From contig NZ_JAJNMU010000022.1 in NCBI RefSeq assembly GCF_022458865.1, forward strand, positions 124,001-188,000: 64,000 bases of DNA, written 5' to 3'. This DNA comes from Paenibacillus periandrae (GTDB lineage: Bacteria; Bacillota; Bacilli; Paenibacillales; NBRC-103111). Shown here in pieces: positions 16,597-24,977 of this stretch. The notes under the pieces were generated by a model. The model ran no database searches. It saw only the letters and a program-made list of their open reading frames with translations, and had not been told where the DNA came from. Each line of letters starts with the position of its first letter. Position 1 is the stretch's first letter. A program made the translations under genes and the position numbers.

Positions 16597-17716
16597 ATGT
16601 TGGAATCAGAAATAAAGCAGGATTTACGCGAAACAGCGGTGCGTTTGGCTGAGCTTAGGGGGTCTCTTTGACTTAGATCTGAAGCTGGAGCAAATCGCCA
16701 ACTATGAGGAAAAAATGTCGGCTCCTGATTTTTGGGATGATAATGAGCAGGCACAGAAGCTGATTGCCGAGATGAATGCCATTAAGGGCGATACAGATCA
16801 TTTCCTGCGGATGGCCGCTGAGTTTGAGGATCTGGAAATGCTGGTAGAGCTGCTGCAGGAAGAGCAGGATGACAGCATGGCAGCTGATATCGTAAAAGGA
16901 ATTACAGCACTCGTTAAGGAACTGGATAGCTTTCAGCTGCAGCTGCTGCTCAGCCAGCCGTATGATAGGCTGAATGCAATCCTTGAGCTGCACCCGGGAG
17001 CAGGAGGTACAGAATCGCAGGACTGGGCGGAAATGCTGCTGCGTATGTATCGGCGTTGGGCGGAGAAGCGTAACTTTAAGGTTGAATTGCTCGATTATTT
17101 GCCTGGCGATGAAGCGGGTGTTAAAAGTGTGACATTATTGATCAGTGGGCACAATGCGTATGGTTATTTGAAGGCAGAAAAAGGTGTTCACCGGTTGGTT
17201 AGAATTTCACCATTTGATGCTTCGGGACGCCGTCATACCTCCTTTGTATCCTGTGATATAATGCCGGAAATCGATGACGATGTGGAAATTACGATTCGTA
17301 CCGAGGATCTGAAAATTGATACGTACCGTGCGAGCGGTGCAGGTGGTCAGCATATTAATACAACGGATTCGGCGGTGCGGATTACGCATATGCCAACCGG
17401 AGTCGTAGTCAGCTGTCAGCAGGAACGCTCGCAAATTAAAAACCGTGAAAAAGCCATGAAAATGCTTCGTTCCAAATTGTACGAAAGAAAGATCGAAGAA
17501 CAAATGAAGCAGCTGGCAGAAATCCGCGGCGAGGTGTCTGACATTGCGTGGGGCAGTCAAATCCGTTCCTATGTGTTTCATCCTTACAGTATGGTCAAGG
17601 ATCATCGTACTTTGGAGGAGACCGGCAATATAGGAGCGGTAATGGATGGCGATTTGGATGCCTTTATCGATGCGTATTTACGTCTTCAGATCAAACCGAA
17701 GGCTGCTGAGCAGTAA
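16597..17716 (+). CDS. prfB: Peptide chain release factor 2, made by programmed +1 frameshift
   Basis: RF2 reads UAA and UGA stops. Translation starts at ATG 16597 (AAGGAG upstream) and runs 24 codons to CTT 16666-16668, where an in-frame TGA (16669-16671) follows. The ribosome slips +1 and continues from GAC 16670, giving a 372-residue product. The slip site is the textbook one: AGGGGG internal SD at 16657-16662, then TCT CTT TGA C. Downstream are SPFDASGRRHTSF (RF2 anticodon-like SPF) and SGAGGQHIN with the catalytic GGQ. RF2 abundance thus controls its own synthesis. Not a pseudogene. Confidence 0.97.
16657..16672 (+). promoter_or_regulatory. prfB programmed frameshift site
   Basis: Internal SD-like AGGGGG, three-base spacer, CTT slip codon, TGA stop with a following C (a weak termination context). 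Matches the conserved bacterial RF2 frameshift element. Confidence 0.95.
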
Positions 17717-17995
17717 TCTTTATTAATAGAGCTTGAAAAAGACGAGTATCTGGCCGCGCAAGCAAATGACCAGGTTCATAATTCATGTATGTTCAGTAAA
17801 TCCTACACATAAACCATACCAAAACCTGAAAGCGCGGTTAAGGCTGTACAGCTAACGAAGAGCTGGGACTTATCCGGATACAATGCTTGATGAACAAGGT
17901 ATGGAGCGTGTGTGGATTTTTTGTGCTTTCAGCTGAAAAGGGCAAGCAAGGGTTAATCTTGTCGTTCAACTGAAAACAGACAGGGGGTGTGAGCG

Positions 17996-18886
17996 ATGAG
18001 AGTGCAGCGGCGAGAGCGGAGAGTGGAGAAGCTCAGGCGCAAAAGCAGGCGTGATATTGTGGTGGAATATGGACTTCTGTTGTTGGGGGCCATGGTTATA
18101 GCAGCTGGATTTAATATGTTTCTGAGCCCGAATCAGGTCGCATCAGGAGGGACATCGGGTATCAGTATTATTGTACAGTCGGTTTTTGGCTTCGAGCCGG
18201 CAATAACCCAATGGGTTTTGAATATCCCTTTGGTGATGTTAGGAACGTATTTGTTGGGTCGTCAGCACGGTGTCAAAACAATAATTGGTGCCGTATTGCT
18301 GCCGTTGATTATTTTGCTTACCCGTCAATTACCTGCTTTGACCAATAACCTGCTGCTGGCGAGCATCTACGGGGGGATTTTGCTCGGGATCGGAGTGGGT
18401 CTTGTTTTTCGTGGTAAGGGATCTACGGGTGGATTGGATTTGGCAGCACAAATATTGCATAAGTATACAGGACTGAGCCTTGGATTAGCTATGGCGCTGT
18501 TGGATGGCTGTGTCATATTGACAGCGGGAATTGTGTTATCGCCGGAAAAAGCGCTGTATGCGCTGATCGGCCTGTTTGTGACGAGCAAAACCATTAATAT
18601 TGTGCAGATTGGACTCAGCTACTCCAAGGTTGCTTTTATCATATCGGACAAATCAGACGAGATCCGTCAGCAGATTTTGCTGGAAATGGACCGCGGTTTG
18701 ACGCAGCTGCAAGCTACAGGTGGATATACGGGCCACAATCGAATTGTGTTGATGGTGGTAGTCGGGCAAACCGAGGTCAACCGTCTGAAGGAATTAGTGC
18801 AAAAGACAGACCCAACAGCTTTTGTCATATTGAGCGATACGCACGAGGTTCTTGGGGAAGGCTTCAAATTCAATGGTCATGTATAA
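17996..18886 (+). CDS. YitT family membrane protein (YvjA-like)
   Basis: 296 residues. The N-terminus is basic (RVQRRERRVEKLRRKSRR), then about five to six transmembrane segments (residues 20-175; for example LLLLGAMVIAAGFNMFLSP), followed by a soluble DUF2179 domain (about 200-290; RGLTQLQATGGYTGHNRIVLMVVV). The family is widespread in Firmicutes and its transported substrate is not established. It lies after prfB, as yvjA does in B. subtilis. GGGGG about 9 bases upstream supports ATG 17996. The 279-base gap before it shows no clear gene or terminator. Confidence 0.85.
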   Translation: MRVQRRERRVEKLRRKSRRDIVVEYGLLLLGAMVIAAGFNMFLSPNQVASGGTSGISIIVQSVFGFEPAITQWVLNIPLVMLGTYLLGRQHGVKTIIGAVLLPLIILLTRQLPALTNNLLLASIYGGILLGIGVGLVFRGKGSTGGLDLAAQILHKYTGLSLGLAMALLDGCVILTAGIVLSPEKALYALIGLFVTSKTINIVQIGLSYSKVAFIISDKSDEIRQQILLEMDRGLTQLQATGGYTGHNRIVLMVVVGQTEVNRLKELVQKTDPTAFVILSDTHEVLGEGFKFNGHV

Positions 18887-19099
18887 ATGAAGGGGATATG
18901 AGGAAAGCCGCGTCAGGTTGACTCCATAAACGTAACATAATCGTAAGAAGCTGAATATATACGAGCACGGTGTAACATGGTAAAATTCATAGGGGCCTCT
19001 AACATCTGAATCGCTGTTGTGTATCTACAGGGATGCAAGATTTATATATACGATTCTGCAGTTAAGGATTATTTGTTGTGAATTAAGTTTGAATAATTC

Positions 19100-19137
19100 G
19101 TTGAATTATTATTCTTTTAAATGTATAATAATACATA
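19100..19137 (+). promoter_or_regulatory. Two tandem ArgR/AhrC boxes over the argC promoter
   Basis: Box 1 at 19100-19117 has the perfect core TGAATTATTATTC. Box 2 at 19120-19137 is AATGTATAATAATACATA. Against the E. coli ARG box TNTGAATWWWWATTCANA each has three mismatches. The two 18-mers are separated by 2 bp, the face-to-face spacing expected for hexameric ArgR. They cover the -35 and -10, so arginine-dependent repression is the likely mode. No argR gene lies in the window. Confidence 0.72.
19101..19129 (+). promoter_or_regulatory. Sigma-A promoter of the arg operon
   Basis: TTGAAT at 19101-19106, TATAAT at 19124-19129, 17-base spacer, ideal geometry. Both elements are embedded in ARG-box-like palindromes (next entry). 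Confidence 0.8.
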
Positions 19138-19160
19138 CTTTATGTTTGGAGGATACGGCT

Positions 19161-20210
19161 ATGTCTACGAAATTAAGAGCTGCTATAATCGGGGCAACAG
19201 GATACGGTGGGGTTGAATTAATTCGCCTGCTGCTAACGCATCCGTATGTGGAAATAACATCAGTTATGTCTTCGTCAAATGCTGGTGCGCCACTTGCCGA
19301 CGGCTACCCGCATTTGAACCAGATTGTACTCGATAATTTGGATGCTATTGATGTGGAGCTTATTAAGCAAAAATCCGACGTTGTCTTTCTGGCAGCACCT
19401 CATGGAGTTGCAAGTGGATTGGCACCGCAGCTGATCGACGCCGGACTGAAAGTTATTGATGTATCAGGAGATTTCAGGCTGCAATCAGGAGAAACCTATG
19501 AGCGTTGGTATAAGCACAAGCCAGCTGATCCTGCTTATCTGGCGAAGGCGGTCTATGGATTGGCTGAAGTATTTGGCGAAGAGGTAAAAGGCTCGACATT
19601 TATTTCCAACCCAGGCTGCTATCCAACTGCTACCTTGCTTGGACTAGTGCCAATCGTGAAGCAGGGCTGGGCAGATACTTCTTCTATTATCGTGGATGCC
19701 AAATCCGGCGTGTCCGGAGCGGGACGAGGCTTGGGGTTGACAGCGCATTTTTCGGAAATGAATGAAAATTTCCTGGCTTATAAGGTGAATAAGCATCAGC
19801 ATACCCCTGAAATTGAGCAGGTGCTCGGTCGTGTTTCCGGGGAAGAGGTTCTCATTACCTTTACCACACATTTGGTGCCGATGACACGCGGGATTTTATC
19901 GACTATTTATGTTAATCTGAAACAGAAGCATACAGAAGATGAAATTATCGATCTTTATCGTCAGTATTATGAAGGACGTCGTTTTGTACGTATTCGCGAG
20001 AAGGGCAAATGGCCTGCGACCAAGGAAGTATGGGGCTCGAACTATTGTGATATCGGACTGTCGCTGGATGAGCGGACGGGTCGGTTGACGATCATTTCAG
20101 TCATTGACAATATTGTAAAAGGAGCCGGCGGTCAAGCGGTTCAAAACTTGAATTTGATGATGGGCTGGGACGAGGCGACCGGTTTGGCGTTCACTCCTGT
20201 ATACCCGTAA
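19161..20210 (+). CDS. argC: N-acetyl-gamma-glutamyl-phosphate reductase
   Basis: 349 residues. NADPH-dependent reduction of N-acetylglutamyl phosphate to the semialdehyde, third step of arginine synthesis. The Rossmann motif is AAIIGATGYGGVELIRLL at the N-terminus; catalytic Cys is in FISNPGCYPTATLLG near residue 155; HQHTPEIEQ is in the substrate domain. GGAGG precedes ATG 19161 by 8 bases; a longer frame to 19017 would run through the promoter and is rejected. First gene of the arg cluster. Confidence 0.96.
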   Translation: MSTKLRAAIIGATGYGGVELIRLLLTHPYVEITSVMSSSNAGAPLADGYPHLNQIVLDNLDAIDVELIKQKSDVVFLAAPHGVASGLAPQLIDAGLKVIDVSGDFRLQSGETYERWYKHKPADPAYLAKAVYGLAEVFGEEVKGSTFISNPGCYPTATLLGLVPIVKQGWADTSSIIVDAKSGVSGAGRGLGLTAHFSEMNENFLAYKVNKHQHTPEIEQVLGRVSGEEVLITFTTHLVPMTRGILSTIYVNLKQKHTEDEIIDLYRQYYEGRRFVRIREKGKWPATKEVWGSNYCDIGLSLDERTGRLTIISVIDNIVKGAGGQAVQNLNLMMGWDEATGLAFTPVYP

Positions 20211-20238
20211 CCCGTAAAATTAAGGAGTAGATGAACAG

Positions 20239-21471
20239 GTGAGCAAGCTAACAAAGGAACTATATTCGGTCGTGCCCGAGGGTTCGATTACGATGCCTCA
20301 AGGATTTCGTGCTGGCGGTCTGCATTGCGGTTTGAAAAAAACGAGCCGTTTTGATCTTGGTGTTATTGTCTGCGAGGTTCCGGCACAGGCTGCAGGTGTA
20401 TATACATTGAATGCGTTTCAAGCGGCGCCGCTGCATGTAACCCGTGAGAGCGTAGCTGTTGAAGGCAAGCTGCAGGTGATGCTGGTTAATAGCGGCAACG
20501 CGAATGCTTGCACAGGCAAGCAGGGAGATACGGATGCACGCGAAATGCGTTCAGCTGCGGCTGAAGCATTTGGTGTTGCCGAGCATTTGGTAGGCGTCAC
20601 ATCAACAGGTGTTATTGGCGAGCTGCTTCCTATGCCGAAGGTGCTTAGCGGTATCGAAAAGCTGCCTGCACAGGTGAAAGCAGATGGTGGAGAGGACTTT
20701 TGCCAGGCGATTCTAACCACGGATCTCGTGCAAAAAATGACCTGCGTACAGCTGACCGTTGGCGGTAAGACGATACATATCGCGGGATCGGCCAAAGGAT
20801 CGGGTATGATTCATCCGAATATGGCAACGATGCTTGGATTTATGACAACCGATGCCAATATTGAAAGTGCACAGCTGCAAAAGCTGTTGAACGCCGTAAC
20901 GGATTCCACCTTCAATATGATAACGGTAGACGGTGACACGAGCACGAACGACATGGTTGTCGTGATGGCGAGCGGTCTGGCTGGTAACGATACGTTAACA
21001 CCGGAACATCCGGACTGGGCTGCATTCGAAGCTGGATTTAAATATGTTGGCGAGTATTTGGCCAAAGCGATTGCTCGTGACGGAGAAGGTGCAACCAAGC
21101 TGATCGAGGTCACAGTGGCGGGAGCTGCAACACAAGAAGCTGCACGTGCTATCGCCAAAACCGTCATCGGCTCCAGCCTGGTGAAATCCGCTTGCTTTGG
21201 CGCCGATGCCAACTGGGGACGTATTATTGCCGCTGTCGGTCGTGCCGGTCAACCTGTTCACACCGAAACCGTCGATATCAGCTTGGGCGATATTGTCGTA
21301 TTGGAGCAATCCCGTCCGGTTAAATTCGATGAAGAACGCGCCGCTGAATATTTAAAAGGCGACTTGGTTGTCATCCATGTCAACCTGCACATGGGCAACG
21401 AAACTGCCACCGCTTGGGGCTGCGACCTTACTTATGATTATGTAAGAATTAACGCTGCTTACCGGACATAG
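20239..21471 (+). CDS. argJ: Glutamate N-acetyltransferase (ornithine acetyltransferase)
   Basis: 410 residues. Transfers acetyl from N-acetylornithine to glutamate, making the cyclic arginine pathway; some members also use acetyl-CoA. The autocleavage site lies in KGSGMIHPNMATMLGFM: the Thr of ATML becomes the N-terminal nucleophile of the beta chain. NSGNANACTGKQG and DGDTSTNDMV are further family marks. GTG start with AAGGAG 11 bases upstream. Follows argC by 28 bp. Confidence 0.96.
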   Translation: MSKLTKELYSVVPEGSITMPQGFRAGGLHCGLKKTSRFDLGVIVCEVPAQAAGVYTLNAFQAAPLHVTRESVAVEGKLQVMLVNSGNANACTGKQGDTDAREMRSAAAEAFGVAEHLVGVTSTGVIGELLPMPKVLSGIEKLPAQVKADGGEDFCQAILTTDLVQKMTCVQLTVGGKTIHIAGSAKGSGMIHPNMATMLGFMTTDANIESAQLQKLLNAVTDSTFNMITVDGDTSTNDMVVVMASGLAGNDTLTPEHPDWAAFEAGFKYVGEYLAKAIARDGEGATKLIEVTVAGAATQEAARAIAKTVIGSSLVKSACFGADANWGRIIAAVGRAGQPVHTETVDISLGDIVVLEQSRPVKFDEERAAEYLKGDLVVIHVNLHMGNETATAWGCDLTYDYVRINAAYRT

Positions 21472-21567
21472 GGAACCGAACTGAATCGTAAACAGCCATA
21501 ATAATTATGTTAAACATCATAAGAATTAAGAAAACGACCATTGTCACTCCTTAGTCCCTTTTCCTTG

Positions 21568-21594
21568 CTGTAACGATGTCACACATCGTTACAG
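21568..21594. repeat. Perfect 12-bp inverted repeat in the argJ-argB spacer
   Basis: CTGTAACGATGT (21568-21579), loop CAC, ACATCGTTACAG (21583-21594). No T-tract follows on either strand, so it is not a plain terminator. Operator or RNA hairpin are both possible. Confidence 0.8.
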
Positions 21595-21650
21595 CGTGTG
21601 CAGAGCGAAGCAATTGCACCCATCACTAAAACCAACTCCAAGCACCCAAA

Positions 21651-21752
21651 TAAAGCGTGTCCCGCAGGGACGAAAAGCGCTGATAATATCATCAAAGTCC
21701 GCAAACGTTCCGCGGCCACAAGTAAAGCGTGTCCCTGAAGGGACGAAAGCGT
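21651..21752. repeat. Two near-identical GTCCC/GGGAC hairpin repeats
   Basis: Copy 1 starts at 21651 (TAAAGCGTGTCCCGCAGGGA) and copy 2 at 21723 (TAAAGCGTGTCCCTGAAGGG); both continue with CGAAA and AGCG/GCG. Each forms a GTCCC-GGGAC stem. Period about 72 bp. They look like copies of a dispersed intergenic repeat; occurrence elsewhere in the genome cannot be checked here. Confidence 0.7.
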
Positions 21753-21819
21753 TGTAACCACGCAGTATCCATCAAAAAAGCACCAACAGCATCAGTATTC
21801 CTCGGCTTATAGGGGGAGT

Positions 21820-21871
21820 CCAGAGGGCACAGCTCTCTGGGGCCCTCCCTATCAGGGAGGGTTTGGGAGGG
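21820..21871 (+). promoter_or_regulatory. Double-hairpin leader of argB, possible SD-sequestering element
   Basis: First hairpin CCAGAG...CTCTGG (21820-21840). Second hairpin CCCTCCCT (21843-21850) with AGGGAGGG (21854-21861). A second GGGAGGG at 21865-21871 is the argB Shine-Dalgarno and could pair with the same CCCTCCC, so the two pairings are mutually exclusive. No U-tract follows. May be regulatory or part of a dispersed repeat. Confidence 0.5.
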
Positions 21872-21882
21872 TAATCACCATT

Positions 21883-22662
21883 ATGTTTGTCATGAAATGC
21901 GGCGGAAGTACGCTGGCGGCGCTGCCTAATTCTTTTTTTGAAGATATGAAACGGCTGCAGGATGAGCAGATCATTCCGGTAATTGTACACGGAGGCGGAC
22001 CTGCGATCTCGGATACGCTCAGCAAGCTGGGCATCGAAACCGAATTTGTCAATGGGCTGCGCAAAACGAACGAAGCCGTACTCGACGTTGTCGAGATGGT
22101 TTTGTCAGGGCAAATTAATAAAGAGATCGTCCGCAAGATTCAGCTGGCGGGCGCAAAAGCAATCGGTATCTCTGGTGTGGATGGCCATTTGATTCAGGCA
22201 GAGCCGGTAGCCAATGCCGATGAGGTTGGCTTGGTTGGTGATGTGACCCATGTGAACGCGGAGCTGCTGCAAGGTATTATCAAGCTGGGCTATATGCCGG
22301 TCATTGCTCCAGTGGGCTTGGGAGCAGACGGAGGTCAGCGCTACAATATTAATGCCGATACAGCGGCGGGTGCTGTAGCTTCACATCTGGGCGTGGAGAG
22401 AATGATTGTCGTGACCGATGTACCAGGCATTATGAAAACGATCAACGGCGAGAAAAAGGTGCTTCCGCTCGTTACCGTGCAGGAAATCAACGAAATGATT
22501 ACAAGCGGCGATATTTATGGAGGCATGATTCCGAAGGTGCGTGCAGCGATCCAATGCATCCAAGGCAAGGTAAGTGAGGTTGTTATCGTGAACGGAGCCG
22601 AGCCGGAAGTGTTAAGCAGAGTCATTAAAGGTGCAGAGATCGGTACACGAATCGTCAGATAA
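21883..22662 (+). CDS. argB: Acetylglutamate kinase
   Basis: 259 residues. Phosphorylates N-acetylglutamate with ATP. Amino acid kinase fold: FVMKCGGSTLAAL at the N-terminus (ATP-site Lys and Gly loop), VIVHGGGPAISDTL (substrate site), and ITSGDIYGGMIPKVRAAIQC near the C-terminus with the conserved Lys. It lacks the N-terminal helix typical of arginine-inhibited hexameric forms, so feedback inhibition is not obvious. ATG 21883 lies 11 bases after GGGAGGG. Confidence 0.95.
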   Translation: MFVMKCGGSTLAALPNSFFEDMKRLQDEQIIPVIVHGGGPAISDTLSKLGIETEFVNGLRKTNEAVLDVVEMVLSGQINKEIVRKIQLAGAKAIGISGVDGHLIQAEPVANADEVGLVGDVTHVNAELLQGIIKLGYMPVIAPVGLGADGGQRYNINADTAAGAVASHLGVERMIVVTDVPGIMKTINGEKKVLPLVTVQEINEMITSGDIYGGMIPKVRAAIQCIQGKVSEVVIVNGAEPEVLSRVIKGAEIGTRIVR

Positions 22663-22726
22663 GTTTTCGAGCAGCAAGCAAGCGTGATGCAACAAACCAA
22701 ACAATCAGGAAAAGGAGTGAGCTGGC

Positions 22727-23923
22727 ATGGGAGAAGGAGCCAAATCTTTATTTCCGAATTACGGCAGCAGGTACGGGTTGACGTTTGTGAAGGGTGAAGG
22801 CAGTCGACTGTGGGATGAGCAGGGCAAGGAATACCTCGACTTGATGAGCGGAATTGCTGTTACGAATCTGGGGCACGTCCCTAAGCAGGTTACCGAGCGT
22901 CTGAAAGCGCAAATCGACCAGCTATGGCATACCAGCAATTTATTTCATATACCGAATCAGGAAAAGCTGGCTCAATTGCTGACCGACAACAGTTGTGGCG
23001 ATGCCGTGTTTTTTTGCAACAGTGGTGCCGAAGCCAATGAAGCGGCGATCAAGCTGGCCCGTCGCTATTTTAATAAAGTTCTGGGCAAGCCGGAGCAGTA
23101 TGAAATCATTACGTTTCAGCAATCTTTTCATGGGCGTACGTTAGCGACGCTGACGGCAACTGGGCAGGATAAGGTAAAAGACGGCTTTGCACCATTGCCG
23201 GAGGGCTTTTTGTTTGCGCCTTATAATGATGCAGAGGCACTGAAGCAGCTAATCGGTCCCAAAACCTGCGCGATTATGCTGGAGATGGTTCAAGGCGAGG
23301 GTGGTGTGAACCGCGCTGAGCCGGAGTTCATCAAGCAAGTGACAGCTCTTTGTGAACAGCATGGGCTGCTATTGATCGTTGACGAAATCCAGACCGGAAT
23401 CGGTCGTACAGGCAAGCTGTTCGCCTATGAGCATTATGGCATTCAGCCGGATATATTTACATTGGCCAAAGGTCTTGGCAGTGGAATGCCGATTGGCGCC
23501 ATGGTCGGTAAAGAGAAGCTTCGTGAAGCATTCTCTGCAGGCAGTCACGGCTCTACATTTGGGGGCAATTATTTGTCTACTACGGCGGGTGTGGCAACAC
23601 TGGAGACGATTTTGAATGAAAAGCTGTCCGAGCGCGCGGCAGAAATGGGCGATTATATCGTTAATGAATTGTCGAAGCAATTAGCTGATAACCCATTGGT
23701 AAAGGAAGTGCGTGGTTTAGGATTGCTGATCGGGATCGAATGCACGCAGCCGGTTGCCGACTTGGTCACCGCACTGCAGGAGCAGGCTGTTCTCGTAATC
23801 TCGGCAGGTCCAAACGTAATCCGATTGGCACCAAGTCTGTTGATCACGAAGGAAGATGCCGATCGGGGCATATCCGTTATCCGTTCGGTGCTTAGCAAAC
23901 AAGCGGCCGCTGCGGTACAATAA
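22727..23923 (+). CDS. argD: Acetylornithine aminotransferase
   Basis: 398 residues, class III PLP aminotransferase. Converts N-acetylglutamate semialdehyde to N-acetylornithine with glutamate. FFCNSGAEANEAAIKLARR (PLP phosphate loop), LLIVDEIQTGIGRTGKLFA (cofactor Asp) and FTLAKGLGSGMPIGAM (Schiff-base Lys) are all intact, as is HGSTFGGN. AAAGGAG precedes the ATG. Cotranscribed with argB (64-bp gap). Confidence 0.96.
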   Translation: MGEGAKSLFPNYGSRYGLTFVKGEGSRLWDEQGKEYLDLMSGIAVTNLGHVPKQVTERLKAQIDQLWHTSNLFHIPNQEKLAQLLTDNSCGDAVFFCNSGAEANEAAIKLARRYFNKVLGKPEQYEIITFQQSFHGRTLATLTATGQDKVKDGFAPLPEGFLFAPYNDAEALKQLIGPKTCAIMLEMVQGEGGVNRAEPEFIKQVTALCEQHGLLLIVDEIQTGIGRTGKLFAYEHYGIQPDIFTLAKGLGSGMPIGAMVGKEKLREAFSAGSHGSTFGGNYLSTTAGVATLETILNEKLSERAAEMGDYIVNELSKQLADNPLVKEVRGLGLLIGIECTQPVADLVTALQEQAVLVISAGPNVIRLAPSLLITKEDADRGISVIRSVLSKQAAAAVQ

Positions 23924-23957
23924 AAGCTGAATTTATTTTTGAGAGGGGCAGAGAACC

Positions 23958-24911
23958 TTGACAATCACAGAGCAACAACTAGCCGTTGATTTAAAAGGCA
24001 GAGATTTTTTGGGTCTATCTGACTTTACAACCGAGGAAATTCAATATTTGCTGGATATGGCGATAGATTTGAAAAAGAAACGTAACGCAGGGGAAGTATT
24101 CCATCCCTTGAAAGGCAAGACGCTGGGAATGATTTTTGAAAAGTCATCCACTCGCACAAGAGTTTCCTTTGAAGTCGGAATGTATCAATTAGGCGGTCAT
24201 GCCTTATTTTTGAGCAGTAACGATTTGCAGCTGGGACGTGGTGAGACGATCTCCGATACAGCACAAACGATGTCTCGCTACCTGGATGGCATTATGATTC
24301 GTACTCATGCCCACCGCAAGGTTATTGATTTGGCTCGCGGCGCAACGATTCCCGTTATTAACGGACTGACCGACCGGTCGCATCCGTGTCAGGCATTGGC
24401 TGATTATCAGACGATATTGGAGCACAAAGGGCAGCTGCGCGGCTTGAAGGTTGCTTATATCGGAGACGGTAATAACATGGTGCATTCCTTGATCATGGGT
24501 GCGGCGAAGCTCGGAATTGATTTTGCGGTCGCTTCGCCTAAGGGCTATGAGCCTAATGAGAAGATCGTATCCTCAGCAGTAGATGTAGCGAACCAGACTG
24601 GAGCCAAGCTTTACGTTGGCAACGACGTCAAGGAAGCGGTAGCGGATGCCGATGTTATTTACACCGATGTGTGGGCGAGCATGGGCTTTGAGGAAGAGCA
24701 AAAAGAACGCGAAATCGCCTTTAAACAATTTCAAGTGAATGAGGCGCTTGTTAGTCTGGCGAAAAAGGATTACCTGTTCATGCACTGTTTGCCTGCCCAC
24801 CGTGGCGAAGAAGTCAGTGAGGGTGTTATCGACGGACCGAACTCGATCATTTTTGATCAAGCCGAAAACCGACTGCACGCCCAAAAAGCGATCATGGCAG
24901 CGATTATGTAA
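23958..24911 (+). CDS. argF: Ornithine carbamoyltransferase
   Basis: 317 residues. Makes citrulline from ornithine and carbamoyl phosphate. Carbamoyl phosphate loop FEKSSTRTRVSFEVGM (STRTR), substrate motif MHCLPAHRGEEV with the catalytic Cys, and IGDGNNMVHSL in the ornithine domain. Starts with TTG 23958, GAGAGGGG about 9 bases upstream. No carAB in the window, so carbamoyl phosphate comes from elsewhere. Confidence 0.96.
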   Translation: MTITEQQLAVDLKGRDFLGLSDFTTEEIQYLLDMAIDLKKKRNAGEVFHPLKGKTLGMIFEKSSTRTRVSFEVGMYQLGGHALFLSSNDLQLGRGETISDTAQTMSRYLDGIMIRTHAHRKVIDLARGATIPVINGLTDRSHPCQALADYQTILEHKGQLRGLKVAYIGDGNNMVHSLIMGAAKLGIDFAVASPKGYEPNEKIVSSAVDVANQTGAKLYVGNDVKEAVADADVIYTDVWASMGFEEEQKEREIAFKQFQVNEALVSLAKKDYLFMHCLPAHRGEEVSEGVIDGPNSIIFDQAENRLHAQKAIMAAIM

Positions 24912-24977
24912 AGAACTTATTTGTACATTTTAATTGTAATTTTTAATTGTAATTATCAAAGGAGCGCGGAATCAAAC

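Larger units (their letters stand above)
21472..21882. other. 411-bp argJ-argB spacer without a gene
   Basis: Apart from the palindrome, two hairpin repeats and the argB leader listed separately, no credible coding frame is seen. The other arg spacers are 28 to 178 bp, so this one is exceptional. Confidence 0.7.

Noticed and set aside
16669..16671. In-frame TGA in prfB suggesting a pseudogene
   Set aside because: It is the programmed +1 frameshift stop with all conserved elements present.
21651..21752. Repeats as a CRISPR array
   Set aside because: Only two copies, palindromic hairpins with unequal spacers, no cas genes.
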